A stretch of 64,000 nt of DNA. It comes from Flavobacteriaceae bacterium. GTDB lineage: Bacteria > Bacteroidota > Bacteroidia > Flavobacteriales > Flavobacteriaceae. Both the position numbers and the translations under genes were made by a program. The notes beneath the pieces are model-generated. The model was not told where the DNA came from, searched no databases, and was given only the letters and a program-made list of their open reading frames with translations. Below, in pieces: positions 35,467 to 43,456 of the stretch (its first letter is position 1; every line of letters starts with the position of its first letter). The DNA is taken from positions 1-64,000 of the forward strand of contig JANQNQ010000004.1 of the NCBI GenBank assembly GCA_028279515.1, read 5' to 3'.

Positions 35467-35489
35467 AAAGCACCTCGTAAAGGTGCTTT
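35467..35489. terminator. bidirectional terminator after ade
   Basis: Stem AAAGCACCT/AGGTGCTTT with a 5-nt loop. The T-run is strong on the minus strand and moderate on plus, serving ade and the T9SS cargo gene. Confidence 0.85.
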
Positions 35490-35513
35490 CTTAAACTAAA
35501 TATGTAGATAAAC

Positions 35514-36470
35514 TTATTTGAGAACTACGCGCTGCGAAATACTCGCTTTTTCCGCATTGATCTTTAGAATGTACAACCCTTTTCTAAGACCAGAGAAATC
35601 CAATGAAGCCTCAGACTGAGGAACTTCAACAAGATTGAACGAACGTACCAAACGCCCGCTGATATCATAGAGGTTAGCATCTAGCAAATTTTCGCTTCCT
35701 CTGTTTCGAATAAAGAATTCTCCCTCAGTAGGATTAGGATAGGTGTCTAACGAAGCTCTCAACTGTGGGCTATCAACACTCAATACTGTCAAGAAATCAC
35801 AAAGCGGTGGATTTGACGTATAGGCGGTACTTTGGTTGCTCTCCCAATTTGCCAATGTATTAATAATCACCCTCAAAGCAGCAGCATCAGCGGCGCCAGA
35901 AGCTGCGACACAGTTGTTAAAGCGAGCGTTGTCTGCTTCGGGATCGATAGCAATCGACGTATCACCATCTGTGAAAACCGCTGGCTTAGCAGATGAGGTT
36001 GAACTTGTAGCATCTGCATCCCAAGCCCCATTCATATGAATGGCAGCCATAAAACCACTTTCGTTACCAGCGCTGGGCACATTAGATGGGTCATATGCGA
36101 AAATTACATCTCCCGTAGCCGAAAGTGACATGCCTCCTGTCTCTACCGAAGTGCCCGCATTGGCTCCAGTCTGATCGATGGGTTGTGAGCTCTCATCGGC
36201 AAATAGAGTAATTTGCGAACCTGCCAGATAGTTTCCTCCAAAGGTGAACAGCATGGTTCCTTCATTAGCTCTAAAACCGCCTGCAGCGAACCAGCCATTA
36301 TCGGTAAATTCTATTTGTTCTCCTGAAGTGAAATCTCTTAGGAGTACAATAGTAAAATCGTCAGCACCATCATGATTGGCTAACGTAAAAGCAATATCCC
36401 CAAGTTGGGCATGACCTACTGAAAGGGACATAACGGTAAACAATCCCGTTATAAGTAGTAATTTTCTCAT
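35514..36470 (-). CDS. T9SS type A cargo protein with lamin-tail-like domain
   Basis: This 318-residue protein has a signal peptide (about 1-21, ending VGHAQ). Residues about 22-200 read FTLANHDGADDFTIVLLRDF, then EQIEFTDNGWFAAGGFR, a pattern like LTD-type beta domains of secreted bacterial proteins. The end is a type A sorting signal (LDTYPNPTEGEFFIRN, LYDISGRLVRSF, GLRKGLYILKIN, RVVLK). The function is unknown; surface or secreted localisation is expected. Confidence 0.83.
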   Translation of the reverse strand: MRKLLLITGLFTVMSLSVGHAQLGDIAFTLANHDGADDFTIVLLRDFTSGEQIEFTDNGWFAAGGFRANEGTMLFTFGGNYLAGSQITLFADESSQPIDQTGANAGTSVETGGMSLSATGDVIFAYDPSNVPSAGNESGFMAAIHMNGAWDADATSSTSSAKPAVFTDGDTSIAIDPEADNARFNNCVAASGAADAAALRVIINTLANWESNQSTAYTSNPPLCDFLTVLSVDSPQLRASLDTYPNPTEGEFFIRNRGSENLLDANLYDISGRLVRSFNLVEVPQSEASLDFSGLRKGLYILKINAEKASISQRVVLK

Positions 36471-36544
36471 AAGTGTTGATTTATTTGTTTGATAAAAGAA
36501 TACTTAAAAGTACGAAAGACTTTTTATTTAATTTTAAAAAAACG

Positions 36545-36583
36545 CTAAAATCCTAAGCTGCGGTCAGCAACGTAGGATTTTAG
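36545..36583 (-). terminator. terminator of the tail-collar gene pair
   Basis: A perfect 11-bp stem CTAAAATCCTA/TAGGATTTTAG contains a small nested GCTG/CAGC hairpin. On the minus strand it is followed by CGTTTTTTT. Confidence 0.85.
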
Positions 36584-36609
36584 GGTCTTTGTTTGCAATG
36601 TGTTGAATA

Positions 36610-37155
36610 CTAGTTTCTTGAAGGAAAAGTTCCTTGCAAAGCAATGATATAATTTACACATTGGTATGGCATCATATTATTAACAGGTTGCCCTCCACCA
36701 TTGTTGAGCATAGATGCTGTGACATTCAGTGCTCCCATATCAGAATCTGCTGTTGGTGAGTAACTAAAGTCTCCTTGATCATTTGATGCAGGATATGTGC
36801 CAGACGGATCGTCAGTGGTACCTGCATCTGCAAGTGCTTTCATTTTTACATCTACTGACACAGAGTGATTGTGAGATGCCATCTGCGCTACGGTAATCCT
36901 GTTGGTTTCGGTTCCGTCCTTTGACCCAAGTCTTCTATCTGTCAAGCCGTTTCCTTTTCCTGCATGGACAGGAAGCCTTCCTCTTAGATCAGGCAAGGCA
37001 AAGGTCGTTCTCCCGTCTCCACCGTAAGTGGTTCCCAAAATAGAGAACAGTGCTTGATTTTGAGCGATTGGTAAAATCTGTCCGTCGCATAGTGCCCAAC
37101 CTCTTGGAGCAAAATTGCCCCCGAACATGAGTATTTGTCCTAAGAATGGATTCAT
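36610..37155 (-). CDS. phage tail collar domain protein (MdpB type), copy 2
   Basis: This 181-residue protein starts FLGQILMFGGNFAPRGWALCDGQILPI with the tail-collar fold. It continues YGGDGRTTFALPDLRGRLPVHAGKGNGL, then a His-containing ASHNHSV loop, and ends QPVNNMMPYQCVNYIIALQGTFPSR. This is the microcystin-dependent-protein (MdpB)-like family, related to phage short tail fibres. No signal peptide. It lies 24 bp after its paralogue, with the same length and motifs. The role in non-phage settings is unknown. Confidence 0.9.
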   Translation of the reverse strand: MNPFLGQILMFGGNFAPRGWALCDGQILPIAQNQALFSILGTTYGGDGRTTFALPDLRGRLPVHAGKGNGLTDRRLGSKDGTETNRITVAQMASHNHSVSVDVKMKALADAGTTDDPSGTYPASNDQGDFSYSPTADSDMGALNVTASMLNNGGGQPVNNMMPYQCVNYIIALQGTFPSRN

Positions 37156-37179
37156 AATAATTCGTTTTTAAGGTTAGTA

Positions 37180-37725
37180 CTAGCTTCTTGAAGGATAGAT
37201 CCCTTGTAAAGCGATGATATAGTTTACCGTCTCAAACGGTTGCATATTGTTGATGGGTTGTTGTCCACCCGTATTCCCCGCTGCTGCGGTTACCACAGGT
37301 GCCCCCATATCGGCATCTTGCGTAGGAGCAAATGTTAAATCACCATTCGAATTTGAAGCTAAGAAAGCATTTGATGGATCATCGGTTGTACCAGCATCTG
37401 CCAAAGCTCGTTGCTTAACATCTACAGTCAAAGTATGATTGTGCGAAGGAAGTTGAGTAACATTCATCGTGTTGGTCTCTGAACCTCCTTTGGCACCGAG
37501 TCTTCGGTCAGAAAGCCCTGGCCCGTTACCAGCGTGCATAGCAACACGTCCTCTTAAATCTGGTAAACCGAAGGTAGTTCTTCCATCACCACCATAGGTA
37601 GTTCCTAAAATTGAGAATAAAGCACTATTTGACGAAATAGGAAGTAGTTGTCCATCGCAAAGGGCCCAGCCACGTGGTGCAAAGTTTCCACCAAAGGCCA
37701 TGATTTGTCCAATAAAGGGTTCCAT
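37180..37725 (-). CDS. phage tail collar domain protein (MdpB type), copy 1
   Basis: This 181-residue protein is closely similar to the next gene along the full length: FIGQIMAFGGNFAPRGWALCDGQLLPI, YGGDGRTTFGLPDLRGRVAMHAGNGPGL, LPSHNHT, and the final NYIIALQGIYPSRS. The differences concentrate in the variable segment at about residues 95-165. The pair is a tandem duplication. No signal peptide. Its leader contains an intrinsic-terminator-like hairpin 74 bp upstream of the ATG. Confidence 0.9.
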   Translation of the reverse strand: MEPFIGQIMAFGGNFAPRGWALCDGQLLPISSNSALFSILGTTYGGDGRTTFGLPDLRGRVAMHAGNGPGLSDRRLGAKGGSETNTMNVTQLPSHNHTLTVDVKQRALADAGTTDDPSNAFLASNSNGDLTFAPTQDADMGAPVVTAAAGNTGGQQPINNMQPFETVNYIIALQGIYPSRS

Positions 37726-37985
37726 AGTATTTAAAGTTTTAGATTAATAACTTCTCAAAACTACTTAGAACTCAGGGTGATTTTTAAAGGGGAATTACTC
37801 AAATAAAAAAACAGGTAGAAGTACCTGCAAGCCTAGAATGCGTGATAATTTTTGAATGATAAGTTGAAAACACGCAGCAAATTCTTGGAAGCATTGTATT
37901 TATTTTTTTACTTTTAAGCAACAGCAAAACCTAAAACAAAGCATTTTTGCTGCCGCTATTATTAATCAATTAAAACCCTAGAATT
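37726..37985. promoter_or_regulatory. divergent regulatory region with leader terminator and dyad
   Basis: This 260-bp region lies between the tail-collar pair and a plus-strand unknown gene. On the minus strand CAGGTA-CTTC-TACCTG followed by seven T (37827-37805) forms a terminator inside the presumed leader. TAGGTTTT (37933-37926, minus) is a near -7 element. An inverted repeat CAGCAAAA/TTTTGCTG (37922-37952) overlaps it and could be an operator. Confidence 0.45.
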
Positions 37986-38363
37986 ATGTCATCAACCGAC
38001 AAAAAGATCACCTTACAAGAAGGAATCGATTGGACCACAAGTTGGAGAGCCAACCGTGGTGATCGAAATGTAAAAGCTTTTCTAATCCCAGCTCAAGACC
38101 TTGAGGGAGCGCTAGCAGAAATGTCTGGTCAAACTGGCCAAAAGTATGTACGAGCCTACATTGGCGTAGACGATACGAATACAGATAAACTGATCATAGT
38201 AGGTACAGAACCTGAGACGCAGCGTGATGGGAGCATCATTTATCGAGATATGATCACCGATGATGTTACCGGCCAAAAGTATGGCGGTGGTGGAAGTCTT
38301 TGGGACTTTACCCAACCATGTCCTCCAGAATGCGACCCAGAGAGTCCTCTTAACGGCAACTAG
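37986..38363 (+). CDS. hypothetical protein, first gene of a two-component operon
   Basis: This 125-residue protein has no signal peptide and no recognised family. It reads KITLQEGIDWTTSWRANRG, then KAFLIPAQDLEGALAE, then YVRAYIGVDDTNTDKLIIVGTEP, and ends with a Cys/Pro-rich tail (QPCPPECDPESPLNGN). The alternating pattern suggests a small alpha/beta domain. It is 3 bp ahead of the membrane gene of a two-component system, so it is likely co-expressed with the sensor. The function is unknown. Confidence 0.7.
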   Translation: MSSTDKKITLQEGIDWTTSWRANRGDRNVKAFLIPAQDLEGALAEMSGQTGQKYVRAYIGVDDTNTDKLIIVGTEPETQRDGSIIYRDMITDDVTGQKYGGGGSLWDFTQPCPPECDPESPLNGN

Positions 38364-38366
38364 ATC

Positions 38367-39002
38367 ATGACCGCAAACGAAGTAATCCGATACATTGGAT
38401 TTTACCTCTTAGGACTAAACATTATATTGTATTTAATAGGCTTTGTTAGAAATAACAGGGCCTATAAAATTTTTACTGTTTATTTGCTATGTCTTGCGGT
38501 GATTCAGTACTTCATGGCCGATTATGCTTCCAGGAGTCAAAACAATCATTTTTTATCCACGTATTATTTTATCTCCCAGTTTGTGTTGTTAAGCCTGTTT
38601 TATCTGCATTTGTTTAAAGTGAAAGCGCTTAAGAAGCTTGTAAAGTACCTGTTGATAATAGGTGTCGTGCTTTTGGGAGTTCAATATGCATTGAATCCCG
38701 GGTTGTATTTAACTTTCAATAGTATAGGTATTTTGTGTACATCTATGATGTTGATCGTATATACGGTAATCTATTTTTATCGCTCTCTTAGTGAAAAGAT
38801 GATTTTTCCTTTTGTCAATGGAGGACTCTTTATTTATCTAATCAGTAGTACCTTGATATTTGCAACGGCAACATCCTTTATTACCTTCGGAAAGTCTATC
38901 GATCATTTCATGTGGCGCCTCAATGGGATTCTCGTAATTTTGTATTATCTATTAATCGTTTTTGAATGGTGGAAGAATTATTTTCCGAAGAAAACAAAAT
39001 AG
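38367..39002 (+). CDS. seven-helix membrane protein, likely sensory partner of histidine kinase
   Basis: This 211-residue protein has seven hydrophobic segments (starting IRYIGFYLLGLNIILYLIGF and ending LNGILVILYYLLIVFEWW) and almost no soluble part. Its 3' end overlaps the kinase gene by 37 bp. In this context it probably supplies the membrane-sensing part of a split sensor; this is inference from gene order. No family is named. Confidence 0.7.
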   Translation: MTANEVIRYIGFYLLGLNIILYLIGFVRNNRAYKIFTVYLLCLAVIQYFMADYASRSQNNHFLSTYYFISQFVLLSLFYLHLFKVKALKKLVKYLLIIGVVLLGVQYALNPGLYLTFNSIGILCTSMMLIVYTVIYFYRSLSEKMIFPFVNGGLFIYLISSTLIFATATSFITFGKSIDHFMWRLNGILVILYYLLIVFEWWKNYFPKKTK

Positions 39003-39760
39003 GGGCAGTCGTCCTGATAGGAGTAGTATTGCTCCTCTTTATGGGGATGGCTCTATTATTGTTCTTTTATTTTTCTAGAAAGAAGATCGTACAAAAGGAA
39101 CTCGAGAAAAAGAACCTAGAGATTGACCATCAGAAGAAGTTATTGCACGCTACAATCGTAACTCAAGAAAAAGAGCGAAAGCGTATTGCACAAGATTTAC
39201 ACGACGATATTAGCTCGAAGCTAAATATTGTGAGTCTCAACTCTTACTTGCTGCAGAACAAAGAGATCACCGAAGAAGAGGTGATCGAAACCACCAATAA
39301 CATCATCGAAATGACGGGCAAGGCGCTTGAAAGTTCAAGAAGAATTGCACATGACCTGTCACCACCAATTCTTCAAAAATTCGGACTCAAAGCAGCCATT
39401 GAAGAGTTATGCGAAGAATTCAATTCTAGCAAAAAGGTTCAAGCAGGTTTACGGGTAAACAGTACATTTGATAAGTTTAAAGAACACGATAACTTACATG
39501 TTTACCGTATTCTCCAGGAGTTGATGAATAATTCTCTACGCCATGGAAAGGCTACCAATATCGATATTGATTTCTATGAGAAAGAGCAGCTAATATGCTG
39601 TGAATACAAGGACAATGGGAGAGGTTTTGACATGAAATCAATGGAGAATCAGAAAGGCTTGGGCATGAAAAATATAGAGAGTAGGGTGGATTTATTAAAA
39701 GGAAGCCTTACCTTTGAGAGTGCTATTGATCAAGGTGTACAAGTGTACATCGAATTCTAA
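38966..39760 (+). CDS. NarL/DegS-type sensor histidine kinase
   Basis: This 264-residue protein has one membrane segment (about 12-35), a short coiled coil, then the DHp-type HisKA_3 motif EKERKRIAQDLHDDISSKL with the phospho-accepting His at about 77. The HATPase region follows with ELMNNSLRHGKATNI (N box), KDNGRGFDMKS (G1) and KGLGMKNIESRV (G2). It has no sensory domain of its own, fitting a partnership with the preceding seven-helix protein. Confidence 0.9.
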   Translation: MVEELFSEENKIGAVVLIGVVLLLFMGMALLLFFYFSRKKIVQKELEKKNLEIDHQKKLLHATIVTQEKERKRIAQDLHDDISSKLNIVSLNSYLLQNKEITEEEVIETTNNIIEMTGKALESSRRIAHDLSPPILQKFGLKAAIEELCEEFNSSKKVQAGLRVNSTFDKFKEHDNLHVYRILQELMNNSLRHGKATNIDIDFYEKEQLICCEYKDNGRGFDMKSMENQKGLGMKNIESRVDLLKGSLTFESAIDQGVQVYIEF

Positions 39761-39780
39761 ACAACCTTAACCCTTTCATA

Positions 39781-40470
39781 ATGAATACCGATGTCATCAA
39801 AATTGCTCTTGCAGATGATGAAGCCCTCTTTAGAAAAGGTATTTCCTTTATCCTGAGTAAAGAGAAAAACTTTGAGATCGTTTTCGAAGCCGAAAACGGA
39901 GCCGCCCTTATTAATGCACTCGGAGCAGTAAGCATAGATAAATTTCCAGATGTGATTTTAATGGATCTCAAAATGCCTGAGGTAAATGGTGTCGAGGCGA
40001 CCAAGGCCATCCATAAAAAATGGCCCGATGTAAAAATTGTGGCCCTTACAAGCTACAACAGTAAACCCTTTATTATTAACATGATTGATGTAGGCGCCTC
40101 ATCATACCTTGTGAAGAATGCAACTCCGACCGAAGTTGTACACACGATCAACGAGGTTGCGAACAAAGGATTCTATTATGATGAAAATGTCATGAAGATC
40201 ATTCATGAAAACATGCTCTCTTCTGACGGAAAACCTGTAAAGAGCGATTTCGATACAGAGTTGCTTACCAAAAGAGAAAAAGAAGTACTTCAATTGATCT
40301 GCGAACAGAAAACTACTAATGAAATCGCCGAAGAACTTTTTATCAGCCCTAGAACTGTTGAAGGGCATCGCAACAATCTTCTTCTCAAAACCGAATCCAA
40401 AAACACTGCGGGACTCGTAATTTATGGTATTCAAAAGAAGATTGTTTCAATTGCACCTAAATTTGACTAA
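39781..40470 (+). CDS. LuxR/NarL-family response regulator
   Basis: This 229-residue protein has a receiver domain (KIALADDEALFRKG; phospho-accepting Asp in DVILMDLKMPEV near 61; Lys in YLVKNATP) and a C-terminal HTH (LTKREKEVLQLICEQKTTNE and SPRTVEGHRNNLLLK). It is the cognate regulator of the kinase 20 bp upstream. It is convergent with the GH19 gene, only 7 bp away. Candidate targets are the adjacent tail-collar or endolysin genes, by proximity only. Confidence 0.93.
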   Translation: MNTDVIKIALADDEALFRKGISFILSKEKNFEIVFEAENGAALINALGAVSIDKFPDVILMDLKMPEVNGVEATKAIHKKWPDVKIVALTSYNSKPFIINMIDVGASSYLVKNATPTEVVHTINEVANKGFYYDENVMKIIHENMLSSDGKPVKSDFDTELLTKREKEVLQLICEQKTTNEIAEELFISPRTVEGHRNNLLLKTESKNTAGLVIYGIQKKIVSIAPKFD

Positions 40471-40477
40471 ACAATTC

Positions 40478-41098
40478 TTATAGAACTCCTAAGAGCTTCT
40501 TGTATTCTTCTAGATAGTGCTGTCTATTGGCGAGACCATTGTAACCGCCATTTATTAGTTTGGTGACCATATGAATATCGTCTTGGTCAGCATAGGTGTT
40601 GATTTTACGCTTTTGCCAATACCAGCATGCAGATGCCAATGCATATTTTGGAGACGCTACTTGATCAGGGTCGGTAATAAGGTTTTCACCAGTAACTTTT
40701 TGAAAGGCCATGTAGTTATTCTTTCCGGTCAACTGTATGAGTCCACGGCCTCTAAATTTATATCCATCCCCACTGGCTTCGCTACCATTTCCCAAACGAT
40801 TCGCATAGACCTTATCAGCAATTTTCTCAGGTTGTCTTGCATATTCATTAGCGACGGTCATATTGGGAAAGTATTTTCTAAATACGTTAAAAAGAGCCTT
40901 AGCCGAATAGTTGAGATTCTCTCGCACGTACTTGAATCCTCCGCTCTCATGAGTTACCTGAGCCAGAAAATGGGCTTTTCGAAGCGGTGTATCAATACCG
41001 TATTGCGGAAGAACTTCATCAAACAGAGGTACGTATTTTGAAACGTAGCTCCAATTAACGTCGGGGACAATAGTCTTAAACTGTGCAGAGTCAATCAT
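40478..41098 (-). CDS. glycoside hydrolase family 19 (chitinase/endolysin-like)
   Basis: This 206-residue protein has a GH19 catalytic core with the first catalytic Glu in FLAQVTHESGGFKYVREN near residue 51, then NYSAKALFNVFRKYF, ANRLGNGSEASGDGYKFRGRGLIQLTGKNNY, and ASACWYWQKRKIN. It has no signal peptide and no binding domain, as in phage endolysins, and would cut peptidoglycan or chitin-like glycans. The membrane protein gene lies 11 bp upstream on the same strand, a layout like a lysis cassette. Confidence 0.88.
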   Translation of the reverse strand: MIDSAQFKTIVPDVNWSYVSKYVPLFDEVLPQYGIDTPLRKAHFLAQVTHESGGFKYVRENLNYSAKALFNVFRKYFPNMTVANEYARQPEKIADKVYANRLGNGSEASGDGYKFRGRGLIQLTGKNNYMAFQKVTGENLITDPDQVASPKYALASACWYWQKRKINTYADQDDIHMVTKLINGGYNGLANRQHYLEEYKKLLGVL

Positions 41099-41109
41099 AT
41101 CGTAAAATT

Positions 41110-41853
41110 TTAAGAAGCCGAGAAGATGCTTTTGATTTTATTGACAGCAGTTTGCAACAGAGCAAAAATGGCGTCCGAAGAAAAACCACCAATCAATGCA
41201 AGAGCGGCGTTATTGAATAGAGGAGCATCATTTCCCCCGATTGAGTTAAAAGGAATAACTTCTGAAATGATCAATCCAGCAATGATACCCAAAATGATAA
41301 CAGCCGAATAATAAATAGAATCTTCAGGAACCAAAGTCCCATTCTTTATACCAATGGTCACGTTTCTTAACATAGAAAAGAGTACGCCCAATCCCGAGGC
41401 CGAAGCGATAAAGCCTAGATTAAGAAGCAGTTTAAGCCCACTATTTTTCATGATACTTAAAGCCACACTTTCATCAGTTACATTCGGAGAAAGTCCGGTC
41501 CCGATGAATATGGCCAAAAAGATCAAAGTAAGTAGTATTAAGTTTCGAAGGATAGGTAGTTTGTCGAAATAAGATTTCTTTTCTTCATCAGTATGCAATC
41601 GATTCAGATACATGATCGATTTTGGAGTGGCCGGCGCCACATCCTTTACCAATTGAGCATGAACAGCCATTTGATCTTCAAAAGCATCAGAGCTCAATTG
41701 CGTGGACACTTGTGGGTCGATAGTCAATCCATTTTTTAGAGCAAACTTGGTCATGGCCGTAATTTCAACGGTCAACTCTGCCTGCAGCGTAGCTGTAATA
41801 GATGGAGGGGAGGGTGCAGCTGTTTTATCGGTGGTAGTTTTTGCTTGACTCAT
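41110..41853 (-). CDS. four-helix membrane protein next to GH19 enzyme
   Basis: This 247-residue protein has a soluble N-terminal part of about 105 residues, then four hydrophobic segments (NLILLTLIFLAIFIGTG; LLLNLGFIASASGLGVLF; YSAVIILGIIAGLIISEV; ALALIGGFSSDAIFALL). It is larger than a usual holin and shows no known signature. Because it precedes an endolysin-like gene in the same unit, a pore or export role is possible. That is inference. Confidence 0.65.
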   Translation of the reverse strand: MSQAKTTTDKTAAPSPPSITATLQAELTVEITAMTKFALKNGLTIDPQVSTQLSSDAFEDQMAVHAQLVKDVAPATPKSIMYLNRLHTDEEKKSYFDKLPILRNLILLTLIFLAIFIGTGLSPNVTDESVALSIMKNSGLKLLLNLGFIASASGLGVLFSMLRNVTIGIKNGTLVPEDSIYYSAVIILGIIAGLIISEVIPFNSIGGNDAPLFNNAALALIGGFSSDAIFALLQTAVNKIKSIFSAS

Positions 41854-42119
41854 ATTTTAGGGTTTGATTAGTAGTTACACAAATTTCTAAGATCATACAG
41901 ATATTTTTTAGGGTATTCATTGGGGTTTTATGAAAACAGGGGTTTTTACCTGACAATGAATGACATGAGGAGGCGTACCTTGTAAACAAAAGATTACAGA
42001 AGGAACAGTATTTCAATGATTAATCCGCAGTATATGTGCGGTAAAACCGCATCTAAATCTAGCAGCTTTGAACTAACTTAATCCTCGCGTAATCCCAAGT
42101 ATCATCCATACATTTCATT
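41854..42119. promoter_or_regulatory. divergent region with CGG-AAA-CCG dyad
   Basis: This region lies between the membrane protein and the LytTR gene. At 42025-42051 CCGCA, TGCGG and CCGCA segments allow two exclusive hairpins. TGCGGTAAAACCGCA (42037-42051) is a perfect 15-bp dyad of the same form as one at 46342-46356. No gene is seen. Confidence 0.45.
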
Positions 42120-42857
42120 ATGAAATATTCATACGTTATCATAGACAATGATACCAAGTCAATTGAGCGTCTACACGAGTTATTTGGCAAGTTTCCAGAA
42201 TTTTTATGCAAAGGCACCGCCGGGAATGTTGACAGTGCAGTCGACCTAATTCTTGACAAAATGCCGCATTTGGTATTTATCGATGTCGAAGTACCTGGCC
42301 AATATTGCGCTATTAGTTCATTTGCGGTACTTCATGAACTAAAGAAATATACGGATACCCTCCCTAATTTTGTGGTGGTAACTAAAACAGATCGCTACGC
42401 CATTGAAGCTATCAAGAACGATGTTTTGGACTACATGTTAAAACCTATCAACCTTGCCGATCTAAGAAAGACAGTATTTAGATTTGAGAAGAAATTCGGA
42501 ACCAAATCCGAAACCTTATGTCTGCGATCTTATGGAGATTATCGCTTTATAGATATGGAAGATGTACTCTATCTAAAGGCAGATAACAACACGACCGACT
42601 TTTACATGAGAAAGGGAAAAAAGGTCAGTGCGTATAAAACACTCAAACATTTTGCGAAAACGCTACCCGACCATTTCGTGAGAATTCATAATAGTTACAT
42701 TATTAATACGAAGTATGTTTCTAGGATACACTTCGGAAAAGCTGTTTGTACAGTGAAAGATTCGAATGAGATGATACCTTTTTCAAAGTCGTATAAAACG
42801 AACGTTGAGGTAATTAAAAACACTTTGTTCGGAGCCAATACTTTTCAAATTCGTTAA
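42120..42857 (+). CDS. LytTR-family response regulator
   Basis: This 245-residue protein has a receiver domain (YVIIDNDTKSIERL; Asp in LVFIDVEVPG near 58; Lys in DYMLKPINLADL) and a C-terminal LytTR DNA-binding domain (LYLKADNNTTDFYMRKGKK, then YKTLKHFAKTLPDHFVRIHNSYIINTKYV). No histidine kinase of the LytS type is adjacent, so it is an orphan here. It may control the divergent GH19/membrane gene pair. Confidence 0.92.
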   Translation: MKYSYVIIDNDTKSIERLHELFGKFPEFLCKGTAGNVDSAVDLILDKMPHLVFIDVEVPGQYCAISSFAVLHELKKYTDTLPNFVVVTKTDRYAIEAIKNDVLDYMLKPINLADLRKTVFRFEKKFGTKSETLCLRSYGDYRFIDMEDVLYLKADNNTTDFYMRKGKKVSAYKTLKHFAKTLPDHFVRIHNSYIINTKYVSRIHFGKAVCTVKDSNEMIPFSKSYKTNVEVIKNTLFGANTFQIR

Positions 42858-43212
42858 AAATCTTCGATCCACCCTCAAAATCCGCCCATTTACTATCAAG
42901 AAGGGAGTACTGACTATATACTCTGATTTTCCTATGGATTTTATATGGTTAAATTCTAGTTTTGAACTGTACGATTCGAATCTGTACAAGCAAGAAGCTT
43001 CACAATGTTGAAACATGGCCCTACCCAGTAGTTATAAGGGAAAATAACAAACGGTCTGCTATGGATACAACTAACTGAGGATGATTTCCCGCGTGCTCAG
43101 AATTACTACAGGGCATTAACAACTTCATTGGCTAACAGTGAACCCCAATCAACACGCGCCGAATGTATTCGGCAAAGAATAACTAATGTCTAATTGTAAA
43201 AAATTTGAAAAG
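42858..43212. other. 355-bp intergenic region
   Basis: It holds a GCCGAATGTATTCGGC palindrome (43158-43173) about 40 bp before the lipoprotein start, possibly an operator. I see no gene or convincing promoter in the rest. Confidence 0.4.
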
Positions 43213-43368
43213 ATGAAAACCCTAAAATACCTATTTACCATTCTATCATTCAGTGTATTTTTAATCGCCTGTGAAACCCAAGAAGTCAGCGAAGAACTGG
43301 CCGAAGCAGGAATCGAAGATGTTCAGGCAACAGGAAATACCGTAGATGAACCAGAAGGTCCAGAATAG
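43213..43368 (+). CDS. small acidic lipoprotein
   Basis: This protein has 51 residues from the ATG at 43213; an ATG at 43186 adds nine residues but spoils the signal peptide. MKTLKYLFTILSFSVFLIAC gives a clear lipobox with Cys20. The mature part is only about 32 residues and very acidic (EVSEELAEAGIEDV, DEPEGPE). The function is unknown. A perfect terminator follows, separating it from the sensor kinase gene. Confidence 0.65.
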   Translation: MKTLKYLFTILSFSVFLIACETQEVSEELAEAGIEDVQATGNTVDEPEGPE

Positions 43369-43379
43369 AAAAATGTATG

Positions 43380-43407
43380 AATGGTCTTGCAAATTTGCAA
43401 GACCATT
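43380..43407 (+). terminator. terminator after small lipoprotein
   Basis: A perfect palindrome with stem AATGGTCTTGC/GCAAGACCATT and an AAATTT loop is followed by TTCTTGTTTTT. Confidence 0.85.
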
Positions 43408-43456
43408 TTCTTGTTTTTATTATCTTAGCACAACGTATTTTCTTGTTAAACCCTTA

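Noticed and set aside
36610-41853. A prophage or complete contractile injection system
   Set aside because: Only tail-collar and endolysin-like genes occur. No structural, packaging or integration genes and no attachment repeats are visible.
43346-43456. Upstream extension of the TPR kinase to an ATG at 43346
   Set aside because: It would overlap the lipoprotein gene and read through a perfect terminator; the ATG at 43457 gives a proper lipoprotein signal.
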